A stretch of DNA of 64,000 nt from Anaerobiospirillum sp. NML120448. Its GTDB lineage: Bacteria > Pseudomonadota > Gammaproteobacteria > Enterobacterales > Succinivibrionaceae. The stretch lies in assembly GCF_023050945.1 (NCBI RefSeq), contig NZ_JALKIM010000008.1, positions 24,817 through 88,816 on the forward strand, read 5' to 3'. The notes beneath the pieces were generated by a model. That model worked only from the letters and a program-made list of their open reading frames with translations. It made no database searches and was not told the DNA's origin. Shown piece after piece: positions 54,759-63,767 of the stretch (its first letter is position 1; each line of letters opens with the position of its first letter). Position numbers and translations under genes: made by a program.

Positions 54759-55826
54759 CTAGATCTTGTTTGCAGGTACTACCTGAATACAAACATCCAT
54801 TCTCTTACGAACTGGACTTGGGATAACCTTCTTTAATTGGAAGAGCTCTAATAGCTCTGAGGCTGAGTGCTTAGAGCGATACTCAAGCTCAGATGGGAAT
54901 AAGAAGATTAACTCAAAGAAACGTACTAAGGAGTTATCTGATAATGTCAGCTCCTGAGCCTTCTTATCAAAAGCACCTAAGGCAGTTAAGATACCACCAC
55001 TAAAATCGGTACTTGGGTGCAGAGGCTTACCCTTAGCAAAAGAATAACCAAAGCCAATAAACTCATCAGTAGTTAAAATGTAGTTAATTAACTCACATAA
55101 AGTATTAATTGGCCATAAGTTGTAAGACTCGCTATTGGAAAACTCCCACTCTTTTGGCAAACATAAAGCAAGCTCGATACGGCTATTAGTAAGCTCATCT
55201 ACTCCTGCTGGAACTTTAATTTTCTTACCAGCTAAGCCCTTAGTTAAAATTAAGTTGAATGGGCGCTCCTCAGTTGGTGGTACATTGATAAGCTCATAAC
55301 GATCAGTCTTAAAAATGATTTGATACTTACCAAAGTTTAAACGAATGTGTTCATCTAAGGTGATCTCATCATCCTTACTTAAGGATAAGTCGTTATTATC
55401 AGGATCAAAGGATTCACATAAAGAAATCATGCGCTGGATAGTTGGTAATAACTTATCCTCAGTGCCAAACTTAATAAACTTTAAGGCTCTTTGCAGACGC
55501 AATAAAGCATCATTAGTTAATCCTAACTTAAATAAAGCATAGCCCTTATAGAAAAGATAAGTAGCATGATCTTTACCAGATAAAGCATATTTATCTAAAA
55601 GAGCATTAGCGCTTAAATACAATTCCTCATTAGTACATAAGGTATTGGTATTAGTACTATCCTGAGTATTAGCAGTATTGATGTAGGCACGAGCTAACTC
55701 TAGAGCTAAATCATAATCTAAGTTCTCTACCATAGGGCTAAGCAATTCAATAATGCCAATAAAGTCATCAGCATTATAAAGCTCATTAACTTGCTTTAAT
55801 AACGCAGCCTTATCAAGATCTGCCAT
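54759..55826 (-). CDS. TPR plus suppressor-of-fused (SUFU)-like domain protein
   Basis: A 355-residue cytoplasmic protein. Residues 1-140 form helical repeats like TPRs (YKGYALFKLGLTNDALLRLQRAL). Residues about 165-350 match the SUFU-type domain seen in bacterial proteins: LILTKGLAGKKIKVP, ELALCLPKEWEF, WPINTLCELINYI and the late LIFLFPSELEYR. Function of bacterial SUFU proteins is not established; some act as polymorphic-toxin immunity proteins, but no toxin gene is adjacent. The ATG at 55826 has a GGAGA ribosome site. It overlaps no neighbour and follows the methyltransferase-like gene by 47 bases, so the two are probably cotranscribed. Confidence 0.75.
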   Translation of the reverse strand: MADLDKAALLKQVNELYNADDFIGIIELLSPMVENLDYDLALELARAYINTANTQDSTNTNTLCTNEELYLSANALLDKYALSGKDHATYLFYKGYALFKLGLTNDALLRLQRALKFIKFGTEDKLLPTIQRMISLCESFDPDNNDLSLSKDDEITLDEHIRLNFGKYQIIFKTDRYELINVPPTEERPFNLILTKGLAGKKIKVPAGVDELTNSRIELALCLPKEWEFSNSESYNLWPINTLCELINYILTTDEFIGFGYSFAKGKPLHPSTDFSGGILTALGAFDKKAQELTLSDNSLVRFFELIFLFPSELEYRSKHSASELLELFQLKKVIPSPVRKRMDVCIQVVPANKI

Positions 55827-55873
55827 TGGAATATCTCCATCCAAAATTAGTTAAAAAATAATATAAAAAACGC

Positions 55874-56386
55874 TTATTTGCGCCCCCAAATACGAGGAAA
55901 GAAGCGCGGCACACGACTTGAGTACTGTGCAAACTCCTCAGGAAATTCTTTCTTTAAACGAGGCTCATCCAATACCACAGCAGCAAAGTAAGCAAATAGC
56001 ATAATACCAAATGGTAATACCAGAGAGCTCAATGAATTAAGAGCACAGGCAAAACCCATATAGTACAAGAATACACCTACATGCATAGGATTACGACAAA
56101 TAGCATAAGGGCCAGTAGTTACTAAATGCTTGGTTTCCTTCATCATTTTAACTGGACCTAAATTGCCAGCACCACCTTCGCCTTTATGTACTAATTCATA
56201 ATTAGACCATACCGCAAAGAATAAACCTACAGCTGAGGTTAAACCACCTAAATACAAAGTAGTGCTATCCTCAACTAAGAAAGTCATAGGAAAATACGTG
56301 GCAATTAAATACATTATGGTGGGGCCAACGAAAATAAAAGCAAAGAATCCTAAAGCATAAATTGCTTTTTCTCTAAAACTAAACAT
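55874..56386 (-). CDS. Isoprenylcysteine carboxyl methyltransferase-like membrane protein
   Basis: A 170-residue protein with four to five transmembrane segments and the C-terminal ICMT/PEMT signature: TTGPYAICRNPMHVGVFLYYMG, then DEPRLKKEFPEEFAQYSSRVPRFFP. Such proteins methylate lipids or small molecules using SAM. The bacterial substrates are mostly unknown, and no prenylated-protein pathway is evident. A strong AAGGAGTGA ribosome site precedes the ATG. It is upstream of, and likely cotranscribed with, the SUFU-like gene. Confidence 0.85.
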   Translation of the reverse strand: MFSFREKAIYALGFFAFIFVGPTIMYLIATYFPMTFLVEDSTTLYLGGLTSAVGLFFAVWSNYELVHKGEGGAGNLGPVKMMKETKHLVTTGPYAICRNPMHVGVFLYYMGFACALNSLSSLVLPFGIMLFAYFAAVVLDEPRLKKEFPEEFAQYSSRVPRFFPRIWGRK

Positions 56387-56507
56387 CTAAACTCACTCCT
56401 TAAGCTTTTTTCTTTTCTATCCATCCTAAACAAATTTTGGCTATGACCAAATTATTTGAATCTTACCAATAGTTTAACAGCACCGACTCATTATTAAACA
56501 CAAATGA

Positions 56508-56551
56508 GAAAGCCCCGCAACTTGAGCTTAAAAAAGCCAAGGCAGGGCTTA
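56508..56551 (-). terminator. Likely terminator of the ydiJ-like gene
   Basis: On the minus strand AAGCCCTGC pairs with GCGGGGCTT (one G-U), followed by TCTCATTT. It lies between the ydiJ-like gene and the methyltransferase-like gene. Confidence 0.55.
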
Positions 56552-56676
56552 ATATTTTATCTTAGACTAAGTCCCAAGCTATCCTTACAAGGCAAGCTTG
56601 GGCTGGAGCTATAGCCCAGCGCTAAGCTTAGGCTTGGCGCTAAGCCAAGCTATAAGCTTGGGCTTAGCGATGCAGC

Positions 56677-59600
56677 TTAGCGTCTGGCCTTAGCTTGCTT
56701 AGTTGCTTGTTCTAAGAGTTGGGCTAAGACATGGATTGGGTGGTTAGCACGCTGGTTTTCCATTCTGTGCACTTGAGAGCGGCAAGAGAAGCCTGTTACC
56801 AAACATTGAGCAAAAGGACGGCTCTTAAAGTGCTCTTGCCAATTTTGCTCATATACCACACGGCTTTCATCTTGATTAGCCTTCATATGACCAAACAGAC
56901 CAGCCATACCACAACAAGCAACAGGAATAGGCAATAAGCGTAAATTAAAGTGAGCTAAAACCTCTTGCCACATTTTTACTGATAGAGGCACTAAGGCTTG
57001 CTCAGTACAGTGACAGAATAAATAAAAGTCAGAGCTATAGTCGCAAGGAGCAATATCCTCACTTTGGGTGTGAGCTTGGCTAAAAGCTAAACGCTCCTTG
57101 GCAGCAGGAGACTTAGCTTGAGCAATAATGTTATTAAGCTCGTTAATAAACATTTGCTCTTTACGCTTAAACTGCTCACTTACTAAAGCCTCTTTGAGCC
57201 ACTCCTCTGGTAAGAGCACCTTAAATTCAGGGCAATTAGGAATTAAGCTTGGATACTCATCACGATAGCAAATGGTTAAAGCAGGATCAAAACCTACTAA
57301 GGTTAAGCCCTTGCTATATAGACTAGCTAAGCGCTCAGCTTGCTTGCGGCCCTCTTTGATAAAGGCAGCACGGGCACCACGGATCACTAATAACTTGCCA
57401 TTGGTGTATGGCTTTAAAATAGCTACCCTAAAGCCCATTAGTCTAATTAATTTGGCCAAATCAACCAGACCATCAGCTTCATACGAACCAGTAAAGGCAT
57501 TGGCTACCACAATAACATCATAATGAGCAGCCTTTGCTTGCGCCTCTTTAATGCTCAAAACAGCAATAGCCTCATCATTGGCCTGCTGCTTTAAGGTACG
57601 CTCATTAAATTTAGGTAAATCCACAAATTTAAAGAGCTTATCCATAATGAGCTTATTTAAAGAAGATTGCAAAATAGCATTGGCAAACTTTGGACGTAAA
57701 GCTAACCATGGATTAGTACGCTCAGCATTCATGCACAAAAAGTCCATGCTTGGACGTAAATAGCGACTGTAATAGAAGTTTAAGAAGCGTGAGTTAAGCT
57801 CAGCTGAGTTAACATGAGCAGGACATTGAGTCTTACAAGACTTACAAGATAAACAAGTAGCAACATGTCCTAAATACTCATGATTAAAATCTTCCTTATC
57901 AAAGATAGTATTGTAGGTACGCTTAACTAAATTGCCCAAATAGGAACAAGAGTTGGCAAACTTAGCTCCTAAAGAGGCGTTGTCTTGAGTAGCTGAGCTT
58001 AATAATTGCTCCTCAATGGCATTAATATCAACCTTACGCTCCTCCATCAAGCGTAACCACTCTCTCATCAGTCCTGAATAGCCCTTAGGGGATTTGACAT
58101 GATCTTTAGAGTAGCGATAGCTTGGGCACATTAAAGAAGCTCTTTGATAGCTAAAGCATTGACCATTACCATTACAGTTTAAAGCACCCTCAAAAGAAGT
58201 ACGCACCTTAATATCGATCTTGCGGTCAAAGTCGCCACGCATAGGGTCATCTAGCGCTACGAGCTTATCTTTTTCATTGCCCCAAGGAACACAAATCTTG
58301 CCAGGGTTTAAGATATTATTAGGGTCAAAAATAGCTTTAATTTGACGTGCTACAGGGTAAAGCTTGCCAAAGAAGACCTCGCCATAGCAGGAGCGATAGC
58401 CTCGGCCATGCTCGCCCCACATCTGGCCACCATACTTTTTAACCAGTTCAACTACACCATTAGAAATAGCTACTAATTTTTGCTTATCTTCATCAGTAGT
58501 TAAATCCAATGCTGGTCTTACGTGCATTAAGCCTGTATCAACGTGACCAAACATACCGTAAGTCACATTCATACTATCTAATAGCGCACGAAATTCTAAA
58601 ATATAATCAGCTAAGTTCTCAGGAGGAACTACTGTATCCTCAGTAAAGGCTACCAGCTTTTTAGCACCAGCAGCTGATCCTAATAGACCTACTGCCTTTT
58701 TACGCATGCCATAAACAGCAGCAATACCCTCTTTGGTATCAACAATTTGAGCACCTAAAATACCCATATGGCGCTTTTTAGCTTCTTTTTGAGTTTTCTC
58801 AAAAAGCTTAACCATCAGAGCCTTATCAGCTTCGACATCGTAGCCGTTAAACTCAACAATATTTACACCACTAATAGTGGCATCAGGCACCTCAGTAATG
58901 TAGTTTTGTACTGTGAGCCATACAGGATCTTTTTTGGCTAAATTTAAAACTCTAGAATCTACAGTTTCTACTGAAAAAGCACCAGCCTTAATCAAGACAT
59001 TGGCATGACGTAAAGCAGAGTCGAAGTTTTCATACTTGACCACACATAAAGCACGGTAGCTTGGCTTTAAAGTAAGGTCAATCTTAGCCCCTACTAAAGT
59101 AGCTAAAGTACCCTCAGCACCACAAATCAAGCGGGCTAAATTTAAAGTATCTGTGCTCTTATCGTAAGCGTGGAATAAGTCATAACCTGTTAAGAAGCGA
59201 TTGAGCTTAGGAAAGTTTTGTTTAACCTCATCAGCATGCTCTTTTAATAAGGCATAACACTTTTGGTAAATCTCACCTTCTAAACCAGGGCGATTGAGGC
59301 ACTCTTTAAGCTCATCTTTATTAACTGGCTTAAAGGTACATAAACTACCATCACGCAATACCACCTCAACCTCTAAGATATGCTCAGAGGTACGGCCATA
59401 TTTTAATGAACCTTGTCCAGCAGCATCATTAGCAATCATACCGCCAATGGTGGCACGTGATGAAGTAGAGAGCTCAGGAGAGAAAAATAGCTGCTCTTTG
59501 CCTACTAATTCATTAAGCTCATCTTTAATTACGCCACTTTGTACCCAAATAGTACGGTTTGCAGGATCAAAGTCAGATACACCCTTCATATGACGGGACA

Positions 59601-59916
59601 TATCAATAATCACGCCCCTACTTAATGATTGGCCATTGGTGCCTGTACCGCCACCACGAGGAGTAAGCACAATAGATTTAAATTGAGGATCATTAGCTGT
59701 TTTAAAAATGGTGACTACATCATGCTTATCACGAGGAAACACCACAGCCTGAGGCATTTTTTGATAGACAGAATTATCAGTAGCTACTAATAAGCGAGCA
59801 GCATAACGATCTTCAATTTCACCTTTAAAACCATGGTCAGCCAAGGCTTGTAAAAATTTGGCGTAATTGGCTTCAACCTTATCTAAATTAGCAACTCTAG
59901 GAATAATTAAAGTCAT
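56677..59916 (-). CDS. ydiJ: FAD-linked oxidase / iron-sulfur D-2-hydroxyacid dehydrogenase, YdiJ-type
   Basis: A 1079-residue fusion of an FAD-binding oxidase and an iron-sulfur reductase domain; YdiJ is reported as a D-2-hydroxyglutarate dehydrogenase. The FAD domain shows TPRGGGTGTNGQ and NDAAGQGSLKYGRTSEH, with YGMFGHVDTGLMHVRPALD in the middle and WGEHGRGYRS before the linker. The second half has a 4Fe-4S cluster motif CLSCKSCKTQCP and a C-terminal CCG-type site (ACCGMAG). Order and length match E. coli YdiJ, with about 60 additional residues, mainly near 910-950. It is membrane-associated or cytoplasmic, feeding electrons to an unknown acceptor. Confidence 0.9.
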   Translation of the reverse strand: MTLIIPRVANLDKVEANYAKFLQALADHGFKGEIEDRYAARLLVATDNSVYQKMPQAVVFPRDKHDVVTIFKTANDPQFKSIVLTPRGGGTGTNGQSLSRGVIIDMSRHMKGVSDFDPANRTIWVQSGVIKDELNELVGKEQLFFSPELSTSSRATIGGMIANDAAGQGSLKYGRTSEHILEVEVVLRDGSLCTFKPVNKDELKECLNRPGLEGEIYQKCYALLKEHADEVKQNFPKLNRFLTGYDLFHAYDKSTDTLNLARLICGAEGTLATLVGAKIDLTLKPSYRALCVVKYENFDSALRHANVLIKAGAFSVETVDSRVLNLAKKDPVWLTVQNYITEVPDATISGVNIVEFNGYDVEADKALMVKLFEKTQKEAKKRHMGILGAQIVDTKEGIAAVYGMRKKAVGLLGSAAGAKKLVAFTEDTVVPPENLADYILEFRALLDSMNVTYGMFGHVDTGLMHVRPALDLTTDEDKQKLVAISNGVVELVKKYGGQMWGEHGRGYRSCYGEVFFGKLYPVARQIKAIFDPNNILNPGKICVPWGNEKDKLVALDDPMRGDFDRKIDIKVRTSFEGALNCNGNGQCFSYQRASLMCPSYRYSKDHVKSPKGYSGLMREWLRLMEERKVDINAIEEQLLSSATQDNASLGAKFANSCSYLGNLVKRTYNTIFDKEDFNHEYLGHVATCLSCKSCKTQCPAHVNSAELNSRFLNFYYSRYLRPSMDFLCMNAERTNPWLALRPKFANAILQSSLNKLIMDKLFKFVDLPKFNERTLKQQANDEAIAVLSIKEAQAKAAHYDVIVVANAFTGSYEADGLVDLAKLIRLMGFRVAILKPYTNGKLLVIRGARAAFIKEGRKQAERLASLYSKGLTLVGFDPALTICYRDEYPSLIPNCPEFKVLLPEEWLKEALVSEQFKRKEQMFINELNNIIAQAKSPAAKERLAFSQAHTQSEDIAPCDYSSDFYLFCHCTEQALVPLSVKMWQEVLAHFNLRLLPIPVACCGMAGLFGHMKANQDESRVVYEQNWQEHFKSRPFAQCLVTGFSCRSQVHRMENQRANHPIHVLAQLLEQATKQAKARR

Positions 59917-60233
59917 AAAAAAGAGCCTATTATGTTTTGAGCTGGATTAAAAAGAGCTAATAGAATAAGACTTTACTTACAGATTAGCAAAGACCAAACA
60001 CTAAAATCTTTAAGCTTAAAAGCTAAGGATCTTCATTATATAGTCAATTACAGACAGTCTTTTTCATTGCGACTTTTTTACGATTTTGCTCAATTTTAAG
60101 GCACAGTTACAGCTAACTTACCATGTATTGCACTAAAATAGACCAAAGATATTTTAGCCATAAAAAAAGCCCCTCTACAGTCAATATAGAAAGGCTTTTG
60201 TAATACGTCTGTACAAGGAAAAAATTCTAAATT
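59917..60233. other. Spacer between BOF genes and the ydiJ-like gene
   Basis: It holds the terminator of the BOF operon (60165-60199) and AT-rich promoter sequence for the ydiJ-like gene. No gene is seen. Confidence 0.5.
60165..60199 (-). terminator. Terminator of the BOF gene pair
   Basis: AAAAGCC (60165-60171) pairs with GGCTTTT-type sequence (60193-60199), with CTCTA/TATAG-like inner pairing. The minus strand continues with a run of T. Confidence 0.75.
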
Positions 60234-60644
60234 TTACATACCTTGTGGGCCACGTGGAGCTGGAGCTTGTGCACCACCACGCTCAATAGGAACAATCTTC
60301 TTAACTTCGATAGTAGTGCTTAAAAAGTCTTTATCAACCTTACCCACGATATCAATTAATTGACCCTTGGAAACAAATGACCAATCGCGATCATCATCTA
60401 ACTCAACCTCAATAGAGCCAGTAGCATCGGTAAACTCGTAACGCTCGTGGCCTAAGTAGTTGGTTAAACGACCACGTAAAGTTACCCATTGATCATCATA
60501 TGCATTCTTAGAAACAGCGGCTACAGTGCCAACGTTTGGATTATCAAAACCTTGTGGGCCTGATGGATGTGGACCATGACCAGCAAAAGCAGCAGCACTT
60601 ACACCTAAAGCAGCAGTTACAAGTAAAGCATTTAAAAGTTTCAT
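60234..60644 (-). CDS. BOF/YgiW-family periplasmic OB-fold protein (copy 1)
   Basis: A 136-residue exported protein of the bacterial OB-fold family that includes YgiW and YdeI, linked to stress tolerance in E. coli. A signal peptide (MKLLNALLVTAALG, cleavage near AFA) is followed by the OB domain: DDQWVTLRGRLTNYLGHERYEFTDATGSI, then VELDDDRDW and GKVDKDF. The tail is Pro/Gly/Ala-rich. The ATG at 60644 has an AGGAGA ribosome site. It is downstream of a paralogue separated by 91 bases. Confidence 0.9.
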   Translation of the reverse strand: MKLLNALLVTAALGVSAAAFAGHGPHPSGPQGFDNPNVGTVAAVSKNAYDDQWVTLRGRLTNYLGHERYEFTDATGSIEVELDDDRDWSFVSKGQLIDIVGKVDKDFLSTTIEVKKIVPIERGGAQAPAPRGPQGM

Positions 60645-60735
60645 AATTCTTTCTCCTAAGCCCCTCATAATTATTTAAGACAAGGGTGTTAGTATTTGTT
60701 TAATTGTTGTTAGTAAATTTTAAGTAAAGCAATAA

Positions 60736-61137
60736 TTACTTAGCTGGGGTGGCTTCTTTTACTTCGAGCTCAACGGAGTTAAGATCACGATCTACCTTTG
60801 CATAAATGGTAATAAGCTGATCCTTACCAATGTGAGACCAATTGCGGTCATCATCTAACTCTACAGCGATTTTGCCAGTGCTGTCTGCAAACTCATACTT
60901 GTCATAACCTAAGTAGTTAGTGAGCTTACCAGTTAAAGATACATATTGATCGTCATAGCTGTTCTGAATAACATCTTGTACTGTGGTTACAGTGCTACCT
61001 GGGGCTGCAAAACCAACAGGATTAGATGGTTGTGCTTGTTGCGCACCAAAACCAGCTGGGGCATTTGGAGCAGCAAAAGCAACAGAGGAAGCTAAGGCTA
61101 AGGCACTAGCACTAACGATAACAGCTAACTTATTCAT
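60736..61137 (-). CDS. BOF/YgiW-family periplasmic OB-fold protein (copy 2)
   Basis: The 133-residue paralogue of the gene downstream shares NSYDDQYVSLTGKLTNYLG, KYEFADSTGKI and VELDDDRNW. The signal peptide ends SVAFA. The N-terminal linker is Gln/Pro/Ala-rich. A GGGAG ribosome site precedes the ATG. The two copies form a tandem duplication. Their region upstream contains an 80-base nested inverted repeat. Confidence 0.9.
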   Translation of the reverse strand: MNKLAVIVSASALALASSVAFAAPNAPAGFGAQQAQPSNPVGFAAPGSTVTTVQDVIQNSYDDQYVSLTGKLTNYLGYDKYEFADSTGKIAVELDDDRNWSHIGKDQLITIYAKVDRDLNSVELEVKEATPAK

Positions 61138-62277
61138 AGGACAGCACTCCCTTTTAAAAACTTTAACTTAAATTACGAACCACTCCTTTTATCACATATA
61201 AACTCACATATTAAGGAAGCAATCTATCTTGCTAGGTTCGTTGCTTGGTATGGTTATATTTAAATATCTTCTACTTAGCTAATACTTAGCAATGTGCCTC
61301 AATGAATCTATTTATATTGATAATTTACTATCAATAATGGTGCTAAGTAGCAATCGAAAGCCATCTTTAATCTTTAAAATAATTTTTAAAAATTTTTAAA
61401 TTTTCAATTATTACAGCTTCTGCACCCTTAACTTCTTATGAGCAGATATACACAAAATTAAACTACCTGACCAAACGACAAAACTTAAGCAAAACATGAT
61501 GAAATAAAGCTTTTATTGCCAAACAATGCCCAAAACCCCCTAAGTTTGCCCTACTTTTAAAAAAAACAAGTTAACTTAGCGTATTTTTCCTTAGCACAAA
61601 ATTAGTAACTCAAATACTTAATCATTCTTTTACGCCCTAATGCCCCTTGAACTAAATCCCCTCAACTTTAGACATTAGCTGAGTAGGTAATCTACAAATT
61701 TACTGCCCTTATCCTTAAAAAAAACCTAAGACTCAATATGTTGCTTTGACCTTGGACAAGGTACATGTACTTATTTAAATTTTGCCCACATGCGTAATCT
61801 ATTTAAGGAGTCTTTAGACTAAATTTTCATTAAATACTTATTGCTAGAGGCAGGCATTTGAGGCTTAATTTTGCTCTCTTATTGAGCACCTAGAATATTT
61901 TCAGATCCATGGTCTAACAGCACTATAGTGACTAAACTGTGTGCTAAAACTGTGATTTATTACTAATTTTGAGTAAATTTAGCCCTTTTATGATGTAGGT
62001 TTAATCACAAATTCAAGAGAGCATAATATAATAAGCCGTTATTATGTTGTGCACTGTCTGATAACAATTAACATTTGCAGGATTTTAGTTTAAGTATTTC
62101 CTAGATATATTAAACTGTGATATAAGCACGCCTGCTTTCATATCTACTTAGGTATTATTAGTTTTACCAATTAAAGCTTTTTGCTATGTATTAATTGCTT
62201 TAATTTTCTATGGGCCTATGTTTTAGCAGATCAGCTCAGTTTTCTTTTCGACATATTTTTTGGCATGAGAGTGTAAT
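61138..62277. other. 1.1-kb AT-rich divergent spacer
   Basis: This is the longest non-coding stretch in the window. It lies between the BOF pair (leftward) and a small membrane-protein gene (rightward). I see no gene, only the nested inverted repeat at 61271-61350 and many A/T runs. Confidence 0.6.
61271..61350. repeat. Nested inverted repeat upstream of the BOF genes
   Basis: Outer arms CTACTTAGC (61271-61279) and GCTAAGTAG (61342-61350) enclose inner arms ATTGATA (61316-61322) and TATCAAT (61329-61335). It lies about 130-210 bases before the first BOF gene. Confidence 0.6.
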
Positions 62278-62691
62278 ATGGATTTTAAAAGTAACAAGCC
62301 TTTAATCATTATTTCAGGCGCATTGACATTAGCTATTATCGTTATTGCTATTCAATTGGTTTTCTTATCAATTAACGTTAAGGCTCAAAAAGACTCTCTT
62401 CACACCTACTCTACCGCCACTGATGTTCATTCCATGCAAAACCGTATGGTTAATATGGAAAATAACTTACTTGATATGTCACGTGAGCTTGAGACTTTAC
62501 GTGCTGAGTATGGTCGTCTCAACGCTGAAGTTAGCGCTATGCAAAACGTTGTAGGCAAGACAGGCAATGATTATCAATTCTTACAACAAGAATTAACCAA
62601 TTTTGATAACCGTATTGGTAACTTAGAGCGTCACGCAGCCAATACCGAATACGTAATTCAGAGCATGGAGCGCTCTATTCGCAATCGCTAG
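62278..62691 (+). CDS. Small membrane-anchored coiled-coil protein, function unknown
   Basis: I do not recognise this 137-residue protein. It has one N-terminal transmembrane helix (about 8-31, ISGALTLAIIVIAIQLVFL) and the rest is heptad-like coiled coil (MVNMENNLLDMSRELETL, LNAEVSAMQNVV, LTNFDNRIGNLERHA). The ATG follows GAGAGTG at a reasonable distance, and a terminator follows, so it looks like a genuine monocistronic gene. Plan and size suggest an envelope or division-associated protein, but nothing specific supports this. Confidence 0.75.
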   Translation: MDFKSNKPLIIISGALTLAIIVIAIQLVFLSINVKAQKDSLHTYSTATDVHSMQNRMVNMENNLLDMSRELETLRAEYGRLNAEVSAMQNVVGKTGNDYQFLQQELTNFDNRIGNLERHAANTEYVIQSMERSIRNR

Positions 62692-62735
62692 CACTACAGT
62701 AGTCACTATCGTGCCTACATCGATTGCTAAAAAAC

Positions 62736-62772
62736 AAAAGACCCAAAGGAGTCAAAACCTTTGGGTCTTTTT
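62736..62772 (+). terminator. Terminator of the coiled-coil protein gene
   Basis: AAAAGACCCAAAGG (62736-62749) pairs perfectly with CCTTTGGGTCTTTT (62758-62771). Confidence 0.9.
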
Positions 62773-63463
62773 AATGGCTCAGCCTTCCTGCCCTGCCACC
62801 CTACATTCCTCCAGGCAAACCATTTCCCCAGATCCCAGCCCCAACCACAGCCCCAATTCCAACCTCAACTCCAAAGTCATAGCAGCAACTGCTTGTGGCA
62901 ATCAAGCTTAGCCGTGCGCCTTCATGCTCATCACGCTCAAGACTTCCTAGCACCTAATATGAATGCGCCCCCATAATCAAAAGCAAGAACTCGTGTAGTA
63001 CCAATAGCTATTAGCCATTTGTTGCCAACCTCTTTAGCTACTAAATTAATCATGAGCCTACAGCGTCCATTAAACGAGTAATGGCAAAGCCAGCTCCCAA
63101 CATAGCTCTAGCTTGCCCTACATAGCATTGCAGCCTTTACTGCATGCGCTGGAGCACTTGGAAAGGCACTTGTAGTGCTGATAATAAGAAGCTACGTATG
63201 CTTTGGTTAACCAAGCAATATAAGCGATAGGCCCTTGTAGTGTGAATGACTGCAATGATTGACTGCTAGCAGAGCTAGAAGAAATAAGTTTTGATAGCAA
63301 TGCTGACACTGATGCAGATGCTGAGATTTGAGCTGTAGCGAGAACTGGAACTGTAGCTGGAGCTGTTTGGCTGGCTGTATGGTGAATGGGAGATCAGGGA
63401 AAAGTAGAGAGGAAAGGTAGGGCTCGTTGATTTTTCTAACAAGAAATTTTGTATAGCCCAAAA

Positions 63464-63499
63464 ACAAAAAAAACACCGAAGAGTTAATCTCTTGGTGTT
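63464..63499 (-). terminator. Terminator of the tRNA operon
   Basis: AACACCGAAGAG (63472-63483) pairs with CTCTTGGTGTT (63489-63499), allowing one G-U, and is followed by a long T-run on the minus strand. Confidence 0.85.
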
Positions 63500-63512
63500 A
63501 TTTGATGGTGTA

Positions 63513-63589
63513 TGGTAGCTATGACTGGAATTGAACCAGTGACCTCAGCATTATGAGTGCCGCGCTCTAACCAACTGAGCTACATAGCC
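63513..63589 (-). tRNA. tRNA-Met (CAT), elongator type
   Basis: A complete 77-nt cloverleaf with encoded CCA. The acceptor begins GGCTATG, the D-arm is GCTCAGTTGGTTAGAGC, the anticodon loop TCATAAT carries CAT and the T-loop is GGTTCAATTCC. It closely resembles the E. coli elongator tRNA-Met. It is last in the three-tRNA operon. Confidence 0.95.
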
Positions 63590-63600
63590 ACACCTGCCAA

Positions 63601-63676
63601 TGGCTGGGGTACAAGGATTCGAACCTTGGAAATGGCGGAATCAGAATCCGCTGCCTTACCGCTTGGCTATACCCCA
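63601..63676 (-). tRNA. tRNA-Gln (CTG)
   Basis: A 76-nt tRNA with encoded CCA. It begins TGGGGTATAGCCAAGCGG, the anticodon loop is TTCTGAT (CTG) and the T-arm is GGTTCGAATCC. It matches the glutamine tRNA pattern, including the U1-A72 acceptor start. Confidence 0.95.
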
Positions 63677-63692
63677 AGTTCTTAAGGTTGAT

Positions 63693-63767
63693 TGGCAGGG
63701 GTACCTGGGCTCGAACCAGGGCGTGACGGGATCAAAACCCGTTGCCTTACCACTTGGCTATACCCCT
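63693..63767 (-). tRNA. tRNA-Gln (TTG)
   Basis: A 75-nt tRNA with encoded CCA. It begins AGGGGTATAGCCAAGTGG, the anticodon loop is TTTTGAT (TTG) and the T-arm is GGTTCGAGCCC. It is first in the operon. Confidence 0.95.

Larger units (their letters stand above)
62692..63512. other. Spacer between the coiled-coil gene and tRNA cluster
   Basis: No gene is supported. After the 62736-62772 terminator comes a C-rich stretch of CCAGCCCCAACC-like words (about 62800-62880). Around 63305-63370 there is a G/A-rich patch with GAGCTGTAGC/GAACTGTAGC repeats. The tRNA terminator is at its right end. Confidence 0.55.
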
